Positions 12,970 to 22,900 of a DNA stretch of 64,000 nucleotides are shown piece after piece. Source of the DNA: Steromphala cineraria. Its lineage: Eukaryota; Mollusca; Gastropoda; Trochida; Trochidae. The notes beneath the pieces were generated by a model. The model was not told the origin of the DNA and searched no databases. It saw only the letters and a list, made by a program, of their open reading frames with translations. The position numbers and the translations under genes are program-made. The first letter of the stretch is position 1; each line of letters opens with the position of its first letter. The DNA is taken from assembly GCA_916613615.1 (NCBI GenBank), contig OU744726.1, forward strand, positions 62,202,987 to 62,266,986, written 5' to 3'.

Positions 12970-13320
12970 TGAACTTCACAGCATTTTATGTCTATGTGGT
13001 CTCTCAAAGGGAACATGAACATGTTTATCATTCAAGTGTTACTCATGCACAACGATGTGACTATCAGAGATTGTCAAAGTAATCAACATAATCTTACAGT
13101 CAACTCGGCTTACAATGACCCAACAGAGACGGATATGTTACGCAGAGTATTTGTCCATGTGTATAATTCACGACGGGAGTCAAATGCCAGCTCATGGCAA
13201 GGAATTAGTTAATTTAAATTGAGCTAGCTAGATAATACCAAACTATTTAGCTGGGAAGATCAACTGTATCAAAGCTCTAAAATAATAAAGCCCCTGAGGG
13301 AGTTTGACAGCTGTACTCAT
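12970..13320. repeat. Duplicated non-coding block, copy 2 of 3
   Basis: Paralogue of 9263-9660 and 14830-15200. A 74-codon open frame inside it is not shared by the other copies and is regarded as chance. Confidence 0.6.
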
Positions 13321-13616
13321 CAATTATCACGTTATATATGCACCTGATACAATTGGTTTGAAACATAAGACGCCAAGACTCCTTTGCATAGAGATCCTTC
13401 ATAGTTAACTATGTTCCTAAGAAAAGGTATGAAGTTAATTAAATTCCCACAGGTACAGGCACAACAACATTAACAACAATAACAACATTAACAATAATGA
13501 TAAACATAATATATGGCTTTTATCAAAACCTCTGAATCCACTTGAAAAAGCAGACGGATTCATCTGCTGAGAAATGAAGAACTTTGATAATAATTTAGAA
13601 AATTTTCAAAACTTAC

Positions 13617-13880
13617 CATTAAAAGAATTTCAAATCTCAAATGATCCAAATATGTAAAGCACTGTTACCATGATCCTCAAGAAGCAATGAATCTTGGGAA
13701 ACGATGCGTAATGTTCAACTAACAAACTGTTGTTTTAGACAAGATCTCTAGATCAATCGCACAAATCAATGCTTCCATTCATAAGTAGTGGCTATTTCAT
13801 TTTTTTACCTGCCTACCAATCCCTTGGTACAGACAAGACACACCTCAGTGCTTCCGTTTGGTGTATATTTCAAGCCCTTA
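13617..13880 (-). promoter_or_regulatory. Second copy of the gene 1-type 5' exon module
   Basis: Paralogous to 7521-7830, with the same minus-strand donor (ATG|GTAAGTTTTG) at its end. No intact TRIM-like gene lies directly downstream on the minus strand before gene 1, so this is probably an orphan promoter or first exon left by a lost or rearranged copy. Confidence 0.4.
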
Positions 13881-14219
13881 CCAAGTCATATTGTCCGTTT
13901 TTAAGTAATGTTTCGTAGCAGTGGATATAGATATTCTGTTTCCAGAACTTGACGTTAGTTAATTTTAAGCAAATAATAAACTGTTTTTGGAATGAGACCA
14001 TAACATTTTTCTATGAGATAACATGAACATTTTGTAATCATTATGTTTTCCTTCAACCCCTCTTCGTAAGAGGTCTTGCTTGAGTATTTTACGATGTCGA
14101 ATAACAAGAAAATGTTAGTGATTGTGTTGATATAGAAATCAAACTTAATGTATTATTGTAATGTTAGTTGTTTTTCTTATTTTGAAATTCTTTGTTAAAA
14201 GTTAAATTATGAATCATCA

Positions 14220-14345
14220 TTAAAGGGGCAGAACTTTTTTAGGGGGAATATAAGGTAACGTCAAGAAAATTAAAATTAATGGTTCCAATTGAAAGACAAT
14301 GTATCTAAACCAAATGGAGCAGTAATAATTCAAATGTATAGTAAT
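14220..14345 (-). mobile_element. Fragment of the AGGGGCAGTAGCACG MITE family
   Basis: Begins AAAGGGGCAGAAC and continues with the family's conserved interior (GGTTCCAATTGAAAGACAAT, GAGCAGTAATAATTCAAAT). Only one end is present. Flanking sequences at 14165-14222 and 14370-14424 resemble each other (GTTAAAAGTTA(A/G)ATTATG, CATCATTAA), suggesting insertion into or between duplicated units followed by loss of the other half. Confidence 0.65.
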
Positions 14346-14829
14346 GAAACTTAATGTAGTATTTTCTTGTTTTGTCATATCTTGAAAGTTTTCGTTAAAA
14401 GTTAGATTATGCCTCATCATTAAGGCTTAGCAATACGTGAAATGAAATCTACTAAGCCTGACATTGGCCAAGAATGAATTATACAGATTAAACCAACAGA
14501 TTCTTAACTAATGTTACAAAGTGACTTATATCATAGCTTTTAATACTATTACAAAAAAGAACAATTTTGATTATCAAATATCTATTTTCAAGTGGCACAA
14601 TATTGATAGAGGATTAGAATAATTAATTAACTTAGCTTAGCAAATATTCATTTATTATGGGCAAAGGTTGGAATGAGGGATATTTCTTATGTTTCAAATT
14701 ACCTAGTATAATCAAAATATGGTTATGAAGTTTTCATTATCCGTTGTTTTTGCATTAACAATATATGAGAAGTGAATTTCTATATAGTACAATGTTTGTG
14801 ACAAAATACAGTAAAAGCACAAATAGGAC

Positions 14830-15200
14830 CTTTATCTTCGCATTGAGAACATGAATAGCTTTTACATTCTATTCCAACTAGTGCACGAGATGTTTATCAT
14901 AGACTGTCAAAGGAATCCCTATAATCTCTAAAGTACCTCGCTCACATTGACCACACAGAGACGGATATGTTACATAGAGCAATGTCTATGTCGTGTTTTA
15001 TTCTCAATGAGAGTCAACTCATGATAAGGAGTGGATTATATGTGGCAGTCAGTGTATTCCAATCTATTGACCTAGAGAACATTAACTGTGAAAGATCTCT
15101 CAGAAAGCCTACAGGGGATCGGTTTGGCAGCAACGTTTAAAACAAGACTATCTGCATGAATAACCACATTGTTCTACACCCGATAATTTGGCATGAACAC
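14830..15200. repeat. Duplicated non-coding block, copy 3 of 3
   Basis: Paralogue of 9263-9660 and 12970-13320; CACAGAGACGGATATGTTAC is identical with copy 2. Confidence 0.6.
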
Positions 15201-16048
15201 AGGTGAAGCCAAGGTATTCAACGAAATATCTGCCTTTTGCCAACTGTCATGTCTGGCTGTCCTGTCAGGCGTTAAGTTGTCATAATGAAATACGAGATGA
15301 TATAAACGAGACAACTTAATCTGCAACATTATTTCAATATTTTCCATGGCGGGGTATGAAAATATGAGGAAGGATAAGCGAATATCTGTCTATACTACTA
15401 TGACAAAATTTTGGTTATGTTAATATCATACATGACATCATTGGCAGTGTTTTGATACATGGATGGTAAAAAGTATTACTGTATTTACTGTCGTGAGAAC
15501 AAGCTACTCACTCAGCTTTGATGTCTGAACACAAAAACTATTCGTGTGGGACTTCCTCACACCAATATCTTGTAATGATTCAAATGTATCTACATGAACA
15601 AATAAATCGATATCAGTAGTGTTAGATTTTACACAAAACATGAAAGCCAAAACCTTTAACCTCACTAGTAAATGAAAAGCAAGTTTGATACTTTTTATAC
15701 TCTTCCTAAATTAGGAGATTGAGGCACATGAAAGTGGTCAGTCAATTTCAACAAACGATATTTATATTCCTATTGAGGTGAGTCAATGTGGTTTGCAAAT
15801 TATATTTCTTTTTGAAAAATAGGCATCCCTTGCTCATTTTTACATAAAGCCCCGATTAAGAGTTTAGTGTCACAAAACACAAATTAATCATCAACAGATT
15901 TCGATTGAACTGCGGCAGGAATACTTCTTTCAAAGAATGCAAACTTTGAATGTTTTTGATTGGCACATTTTTTATATTTTATGCCTTTTCAAATATGCTT
16001 TGAGACCTAAAATAGCTTATTGACGGACTGTTGACAAAGGTCCTTGCA
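15201..16048. other. Intergenic DNA; nothing recognised
   Basis: No gene or clear repeat was seen. Confidence 0.35.
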
Positions 16049-16066
16049 TTAAAGTTTCAATTCGAA

Positions 16067-16447
16067 GTTAGGTCCCTTAGAAGAATAAACACGTCGATGA
16101 AGACGGTATCTTGAACGAAATTCAACACCATCCGGGTCCAACACTCTCAGCAACGATCAAACAGTGTCCTGTTTTATGATTAAGCCACATTGGATACATT
16201 TCTGATGCATCCAACGATAGCCATGCCTTTGTCCTGATTGTCGAAGTTGGTCTGTAATAAAATCTATAACTTCAGCAATTCTGGTATAATTGGATCTGCG
16301 AAAGAGAGACATGCACCTCAAAATACGCTTCAAGTGCCGTTCCGACAATATTTTACCATGATTTTTGGCCAGAAGATGTGTTATGTCTTTGTATTCGAAT
16401 CCAAGACTGAAATAAACACGTACTAACTCACGCCTCCGCTCTTCCAT
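16067..16447 (-). pseudogene. Integrase-type transposon protein fragment, broken
   Basis: The open frame 16157-16447 encodes an N-terminal helix-turn-helix-like region (LLAKNHGKILSERHLKRIL) and the motif SGQRHGYRWMHQKCIQCG. I recognise this as the N-terminal part of the 'integrase core domain' protein family common in aquatic invertebrates and fish. A TGA at 16157-16159 sits where the family has a charged residue. In the same frame the similarity continues (LDPDGVEFRSRYRLHRRVYS, then KGPN) to about 16067, where homology ends before the DDE catalytic core. It is therefore a dead N-terminal fragment: the in-frame stop and missing catalytic domain argue against activity. Family assignment is from memory of motifs, not a search. 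Confidence 0.7.
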
Positions 16448-16511
16448 TGATTTGATGTAAATCGGTTTGTGATCTGTGTACCTAGAGATGTCAAATTGTG
16501 CACTCTAGATA

Positions 16512-16721
16512 GTAAGTCGTGCGTACGCGATATTAAATCGTGCGCACCCGATATTAAGTTGTGCCCACGAGATATTAAGTCGTGCGCACGAGGTATTAAG
16601 TCGTGCCCACGAGATACTAAGTCGTGTGCACGAGATACTAAGTCGTGCGCACGAGATACTAAGTCGTGTGCACAAGATACTAAATCGTGCGCACGAGATA
16701 CTAAGTCGTGCGCACGAGATA
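16512..16721. repeat. 21-bp palindromic-core minisatellite, about 10 units
   Basis: Ten units of about AAGTCGTGCGCACGAGATACT, preceded by two degenerate units from about 16470. The core TCGTGCGCACGA is a perfect 12-bp palindrome in several units; in others it is broken by single changes (GTGTGC, GCCCAC). The period is a multiple of three, so the plus strand stays open with a cysteine every seven residues, but nothing marks it as a gene. Confidence 0.92.
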
Positions 16722-16761
16722 AATATTATTTTACCATGTCCCTTCAGCGCTTCCGTAATTA

Positions 16762-16925
16762 GGAGATAAACCTACTGTGTTTTTTTAATTTTCGTGGTCT
16801 AACGTAGGTTCGATAGGCTTTGGTCTAACGTAGCTTTCGATAGGTGTTGAGGCTTCGAATGTTACATTAACAGTATCGAATCTATGTTAGAGACGAAAAT
16901 TAAAAAACACAGTGGGTTTATCTCC
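16762..16925. mobile_element. Foldback element with GGAGATAAAC ends
   Basis: The left arm GGAGATAAACCTACTGTGTT then AATTTTCG pairs with the right arm CGAAAATTAAAAAACACAG then GGGTTTATCTCC, about 33 nt per arm. The interior repeats GGTCTAACGTAG and TTCGATAGG. It belongs with 12510-12604. Confidence 0.75.
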
Positions 16926-17417
16926 ATTCTACCATGACAAGTTTTTTTAGCATTTTAAATCTCATTTCTTTTCTACCACGTAATGTCAGTTGCGCTGCGG
17001 TCAACTCTGTGACGTCACAATATCTTGCCCTTATGACGTCAAAGGTTGATGTCCAAAACCAAAACCGGTTGCAGTAGCTCCATGATCTATATACAGCCTT
17101 TCGCTTAAAAATACACTTTTTCCTGGACATAAACCGGTGTGATATCGATGCGAACCAAACTCTATTTCTATGAAAGTATGGGTAGTACTACGATAAAAGA
17201 CTTTTAGTTAGTATTCAGACGAAGTTACTTCCTAAACGTACGTTGACTGTTTGCATGCAAACTCGGGTCATGGAGTTCGTTTCTATGGCAATGTGTATCA
17301 AACCGCGGTGAATCGGCCGTCATAAAAATCGTTATCGAACGTAGGTTCGACCATAAAAATAAACCAATGAAATTTGAGGATTTTGAAACGTCATGGTAGA
17401 ATATATGACATCTGATA
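16926..17417. other. Intergenic DNA; CRE-like words only
   Basis: No gene was seen. TGACGTCA occurs near 17009-17018 and ATGACGTCA near 17034; whether these are regulatory is unknown. Confidence 0.3.
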
Positions 17418-17727
17418 CTTAAAACAAAGGTAAACATTTTACCATGTCAAACAAAGATTGTCATCTGAAAGTCTGCACGTCTCCTTTATTTAAGATTATG
17501 AAGATTAGATAAAATGCACACATGGATTACATATTTGATATAGGAAACACGGGTAATAAAAGTTCTTTCTGCATACAATAACATTAGCAAATGAATCAAG
17601 GTTCGCAATTCTTTCTTATAAAACTGTCTATCTTAACCATATCAAAGCACAAATAAAAATAGCTCATTATTTGATCAGGGATTTCAATTGAAATATCTTA
17701 ACATTTCCCCTCCATTCTACAACATAC
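17418..17727 (-). pseudogene. Relic 3' end of another TRIM-like copy
   Basis: 17418-17685 matches the 3' flank of gene 1 (about 1125-1388). 17686-17727 matches its last 14 codons: the minus strand reads YVVEWRGNVKIFQL. A one-base deletion removes the stop codon. Homology stops at 17727, and gene 2's own 3' end follows at 17895. This is a truncated older duplicate. Confidence 0.7.
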
Positions 17728-17894
17728 TTAATGTTGAAATTTGAAAAATTTAAAAAAGAAAAATTGTTTATTCAAGTTTTCTACATACAGTAATGGCATC
17801 AAATGAGTCAAGGTTTCTGAGTCTACCTGAAAATACTTGTCTGTCTGAACCTCATTTCGGTCTCAAGCAAACAGTTTATTCTTTATTCAGAGAC

Positions 17895-19828
17895 CTACAA
17901 TTGAAATATCTTAATATTTCCCCCCCATGCTTCTGTAACATACAGTTTGTTCCCGTGTACACATACACCCAGTGAATCAACAATTCCATCTTGTCCAGTC
18001 AGCAGATCTCTCACATACTCCCCTCTCTCTGTCAGCTGGACGATCTTGTTGTTATCCCAATCAGCCACGACAACAGACCTAGTGTCTGTAGTTGTTACAC
18101 CTCTACCTACCAGTTTATATGTGTACACAACCTCACCTTGCTGTGTTACACAGTAGACAGAACGTGATCTAACATCTGTCACTACAATGTGACCTTTACG
18201 TGTTGTACACATATACGATGGTTCCTGTATCAGCTGCTGACCACTGCTTGGTTTGATCACAGATCTCAGGACTCTCCCTGACAGATTCATGACGTCAATC
18301 CTGGGAGGATCTCTACAACTTGCAGCCAGAGTCTTGTCACCGAGAGCTGTCAGACATCTGTACATTTTCTTTGTTTTGATTGAGGAAATCAGGACTGGAT
18401 CAGGAGTCAGCTTGATCAGTTCAATACTGTTGTGCAAGTCGTGAGATACAACTACTCTGTCCTGGCCTATCTTTGTTAATCTAACTGGGCTGACAGGAAG
18501 TTTGAGAGATGTACATTTAGGTTTGCCTCGCTGTGTGTAACAGGACTTTAGGCTATAGTTGTTACAGTCAGTAATAACCAGTGTGTCAATGCCGCCGATA
18601 TTCAATACTTCAATGTCGGTTAAAATTCGATGTTTGGTATCATCCTTTGTTTCAGTACTTACTGTAGATAGAAGTTTAGTTGCAGTTATCCCAGTACTGA
18701 CTGTAGAGAGAGGTTTAGGTACCCTTGTTCCAGTACTGACTGTAGAGAGAAGTTTAGGTGCCGTTATCCCAGTACTGACTATAGAGAGAGGTTTATGTGC
18801 CGTTATCCCAGTACTGACTGTAGAGGGAAGTATAGGTACCGTTGTTCCAGTACTGACTGTAGAGAGAAGTTTAGGTGCCGTTATCCCAGTACTGACTGTA
18901 GAGAGAGGTTTAGGTACCGTTATCCCAATACTGACTGTAGAGAGAGGTTTAGGTACCGTTGTTCCAGTACTGACTGTTGAGAGAGGTTTGGATATACCCT
19001 GAAGATTTGGTGTGTCTTCCACATACATCAAATGACCAAGTTGAAAAGTCTTATCAAGTTGATCCAAATCCAGAAGCTTCTCAAACAAAATCTGTTTTGC
19101 TTGATCTTCTTGTATTTCATGTCTCTGTATTTCAGCAGTTATCTCCCCTGATTGACACAGTGTGTAGATATCAAACATATCCGTAGGACTGTTAGACTGC
19201 AGGACTTGTTTGATGAATTCTGAGTACTGTTGATGTGTTTGCAGGTCAATTTCTCCAGACTTTATCTGACTTTTCACTTGTCCAGTCTGCTTCTCAGTGA
19301 GTGTGTCTAGTTCATCCAAGAGTTTCTTCTCCTTTCTTCTGATCAGATCCACGACCTGCTGACTGACTCTTCTGATCTCTGACTGCAGAGAAGATTTGCG
19401 TTGTGTGATTTCCTCCACTTGTGTACTCCTACTCTTCAAAGTGTTTCCTGTCTGTTGTATATGAGAGTTGATTTGATCACTATTCTGCTGTAGTACCTGT
19501 CTCATTTCTGGAATCATCGAATCAAGTGTGACAACAGAGTGAAATTTCCCGTGGTAGACGATACAGCATTTCTGGCAAACAGCTTTCTGGCAATCTTTGC
19601 AGCAAAGTGCAACCAGACAGTTGTGTTCCTTGCACATGACTTTGGGTGTTTTGAGTTGTGGAGTTGTTCCAGCCCCTAGAGGTGAAATCACGTGATCTGA
19701 TGATGGAGTAGCTTGATGCTTTGTAGCACAGGCTTCACACAACAGGATGTCGCAATCTTCACAAACTGATTTGGCCTGTGTTGTCTTCCCAATCTGCTGA
19801 CAGGTGAAGCAACAGTGTTCCAAAGGAT
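17895..19828 (-). CDS. TRIM-like gene 2, exon 2 (B-boxes, coiled coil, repeat linker, NHL-like)
   Basis: Last coding exon; with 20125-20392 it gives 733 residues. The acceptor is CATTTCAG before 19828, and the split codon G|AT joins the RING exon in frame. Order: B-box1-like cysteines (CCFTC, CEDC, CEAC), B-box 2 (CKEH, CCKDC, CQKCC), a long Gln/Lys/Glu-rich coiled coil, a 117-residue linker of nine 13-residue repeats, then NHL-like blades (YMCTTRKGHIVVTD, SVVVADWDNNKIVQL, GVCVHGNKLYVTE). The core is very similar to gene 1, and the extra length is mostly the linker. The stop is TAG at 17895-17897, with AATAAA words immediately downstream on the minus strand (plus 17882-17887 and nearby). Probably a ubiquitin E3 ligase; target unknown. 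Confidence 0.9.
18650..19000 (-). repeat. Coding 39-bp minisatellite, nine units
   Basis: Nine in-frame units encoding PKPLSTVSTGITV-like 13-mers, with substitutions such as K to I and T to I. Gene 1 has one such unit (PKPLSAVSTRTKD) and pseudogene 3 one diverged unit. The array separates the coiled coil from the NHL-like region and would make a Ser/Thr/Pro-rich flexible spacer. Confidence 0.93.
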
Positions 19829-20124
19829 CTGAAATGTACACAATATTAAGTATTACAGATGCAGGACATTTGAAAGTTTAAAGTGAAAACCATGTAGATG
19901 ATACAAAGTCAAGATGGTGTAAGTGATATAGTTTATTTGAAACAATTCCTTTGAATCTTAATATAAATATAAAACAAACAAAATAATTGTCTAAACTCAT
20001 GTAAATACTTTTCACTTGAAGTCTATGAAACAAAATATCATAGTTTATGTTTATGAAATTCATTCTTTTCAAACTGTTGCCTTACATATGGCATCTAAAT
20101 ATATGAACTAACAAGATTTATTAC

Positions 20125-20392
20125 CTGAACTCCCTTGTGACGTGAAAGTGTCAAGACGACCTTGTATAAAGGAACTTGGCTTAAACTGTTGAGACCATTG
20201 GTCCACTGGTTCTTGAGGTCGAGGAACTTTGGTCATCTGACGGCAGATTGGACACAGGATAGATTTAGCAGTGATGGCCTTCCTGCGAGTCTTTGTGTAT
20301 CGAGTTAAACATACTTTACAGAAAGTATGCTGACACCCGATGGTGCAGGGGTCTTTGTATATCTCTGTGCAGATGTTGCAGGAGATGTCCAT
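20125..20392 (-). CDS. TRIM-like gene 2, exon 1 (RING finger)
   Basis: First coding exon. C3HC4 RING: C5, C8, C20, H22, C25, C28, C47, C50, followed by a Pro/Gln linker. The start ATG follows an acceptor-like TTCTGATTCCAG. The donor is CAG|GTAATA, and the intron is only 296 bp because it lacks the element seen in gene 1. Compared with gene 1 the N-terminus is ten residues shorter. Confidence 0.9.
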
Positions 20393-20404
20393 CTGGAATC
20401 AGAA

Positions 20405-21870
20405 AAATGATTAATTTGCGGGTATGATTGGTGTTGGTTTGTGTGGGTTTGACGATAGTTGTTGTGGTAGGAAGGCTGGTGTTGATGAAGGGGTAGGTAA
20501 TGTGCTGTATATTGGGATGGTGATGGGACATATTGCACGATGACATGACAGATGGTACTGGTGGTGGGATAGTCACGAGGCTAGTTTTGGGATGGTGGAG
20601 CGGTTTTTATAATTGGATTGATAGTTGATGTGACGAATGGTGAGTTGGAGTATCAGTATGTGTATTTGGTGGCGGCTGGTAGAGTAGGAATTGTGGCCGA
20701 TCGTAGGAGAGGTGCTGTGGTTGGTTAGACTGGTGATGTAGAGGCGTTTTGTGGTGATTTTGTTTTTACGGTTGTTACATGTAGGGTAGGTGGTGTGACA
20801 GTTGGTGGGGGAGGTGATGGTAATGTGATGTGGCGGAGTTATTGTTGCAGGTGGGAGTAGGTAATGTGCAGGTGGTTTGGTAGATAATAAGGCAGGTAGT
20901 TTGGTAGATGATATTGCGATTTGTGGGGTAAGTGATGTGGGTGCTTTATTGTGTTGATTGTGGTATTTTGATGGATGGTGGGCGAGGTATTGATGAGGGT
21001 GGTGAAATAGGCGAATTGGCTGGTGGTGGGGTAGGTAATGTGGCGAGTGGTGGAGGGGATTATGTGTTGGTTGTTTTGTAGGTGATGTGGCAGGTACTTT
21101 GGTAGGGGGGTGATGAGTCGGGTAGTTGGGTACGGCATGTGGCGATTGGTGGGGTAGCTTTTTATGGCCGAAGGTGGAGAAGGTAATGGGGTATGTTATG
21201 CGGTAGCTGGTTTAGTATGTGGTGTGGCGGGTGATGAGTTAGGCTAATTGGCAAGTGTTGCGGTAGGTCATTTTGTGGTTGGTTGGGTAGGTATTGTCTA
21301 TCATTCAGACCCTAAGCAAAAATACTCAATTGACTGCCAACCAAGTCTAAACTAAAGTATAGCAAGACTAGATCACTCAGCTGAAGTTAAAGCATCCTCT
21401 GGCGTCTTCTGGAAGCTTGAGGTGTTGTTATGTGGCGTATTGTGGGGCAAGTAATGTGACACGTGGTGAGCTATATCATGAGGCGGGTACATGGGTAGGT
21501 GATGTTGCTGATTTTTGGGGAGGTAGTTTGGCGGCTTGTGGCTATGGGGTTGTCGACAGGGTAGTTGATGTTGCGATTGTTTGGAGATATTGTTGCAGTT
21601 GGTTAGGTAGGTGATGTGGCGTTAGAAAGGGTAAGTGACATGTGGCGATTGATGGCGTAGGTGATGTGGCAATTGGTAGGAAAGGTTATTTGGCGGGTGA
21701 TGGAGGGTTATGTGGTGGCTCTTGGTGTTGAATCGTTGTTGATGTTATGGATGGTTGGCAATTGGGATAGGTTTATCGTTGCATTTTGGTGCAAAGTGGG
21801 CCAGGTGATGAGGCTGTTGGTGGATAAGGTAAATTGTTGTTATAGGGATATGTGATTTGGAGAATGGCAT
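20405..21870. repeat. GT-rich degenerate array 1
   Basis: The plus strand is composed of shuffled short words such as GGTGATGTGGC, GGTAGGT, TTGGTGGGGTAG with loose periods of 12-20 bases, broken by ordinary sequence at about 21295-21415. Several frames stay open by composition alone (Thr/His/Pro-rich on the minus strand), so ORFs here are not genes. It sits in the presumed 5' UTR intron of gene 2. A sister array is at 25610-26740. Confidence 0.75.
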
Positions 21871-22691
21871 GGATTGTAGGCAATATAATAAAGTTAATGT
21901 GTAAAGTTTTTTCACTTGCTAGTGTTTCTAGCACTAAGTGCAAGTATCTATGTGACTGTGGTTTCGTTTGGACATCAATCAATGAACTCCAGCTGACTGA
22001 CAAAGGATTACCAATTGTCCATATGGAAAATAACAACTCTAACACAATTGTTTCTTTGGTTAATTGTACCGAATATCAAAAGTTGGCGTGGAAAAATAGA
22101 CAGATGGGATCATATTATCGAATATATTTCAAAAGCTTAAATAAAATATTCCATATAAGCTCCCTGAGTAATAAAATAAGCACAAGTACAATGACTTAGA
22201 GCAAATTAACAATTATGACTTTGACCTGTTTTTTTATTTGAGTATGATACCCGAAAAAAACTTATTAGACAAATACATCATCTAGATTTAACAATACTTG
22301 AATGTTGAATGTAACGTTAGAATAGGTAATAAATATATCATTTACGTTTCACATGGCGAAATATCTATTATTATCCAAACGACAGCTGCATGTCTTAAGT
22401 TTGTTCACTTACCTTCGTCTTTTAGTGCAAATATCATGTAATTTGTAACGTCTTTGAGAAATCTTAAAATTGTTAAAATGACGCCAATAATGATGAAATT
22501 TCACGGCATAAGTTAAGATTCAGTTTTCGTTGAATTATTCGTATGTCTTACCTGATTTCTATTTTGCTCTACAAAATCCTGAAAAACGAGGCGTTCCTTT
22601 GCTATCTGTAGATCGACTCTATATACATACTCAATGATATCCTGTAAACATTTCTATAAACAAGGAGCAAGAGTATTTCACCTGTACCTAC
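21871..22691. other. Intron or intergenic DNA; no gene seen
   Basis: A 115-codon open frame at 21852-22199 has no recognisable feature and is probably chance. Part of 22500-22560 resembles 31440-31490 (CGTATGTC(T/A)TACCT). Confidence 0.35.
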
Positions 22692-22900
22692 CTTGATAAT
22701 TTTCTGTAATAACCTTTGCTTGCAGTAACACCTTTCTGATATCACGTCACGTGGAGTCCTATCTATCTCTGACAGATAATCAGCTGACTATGATAGTGTA
22801 CAAAATATTTTAATATATGTATAAGTAAATATTTATGAATTTGTCGTCTTTTATTCTGATGCTTTCTGATAATATTGTTTGAACCACTTCAAATGTAAAA
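22692..22900 (-). promoter_or_regulatory. Putative non-coding first exon/promoter module of gene 2
   Basis: On the minus strand the segment ends TATCAAG|GTAGGTACAGGTG, a good donor. It is paralogous to 27860-28110: shared CCTGTACCTACCTTGATAA, GACTAT(G/A)ATAG and CTGATGCTTTCTG. It lies 2.3 kb upstream of the gene 2 RING exon, whose ATG is preceded by an acceptor. The promoter role is inference. Confidence 0.42.

Noticed and set aside
11224..16762. Frames across the 33-bp and 21-bp minisatellites as repeat proteins
   Set aside because: Periods divisible by three keep a frame open automatically; no start, splice or flanking coding evidence.
18559..19002. 147-codon plus-strand frame
   Set aside because: Antisense shadow of the 39-bp coding minisatellite of TRIM-like gene 2; openness follows from the 3n period.
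20305..21138. Thr/His/Pro-rich minus-strand frames
   Set aside because: Composition artefacts of the GT-rich array; no conserved residues between the two arrays.
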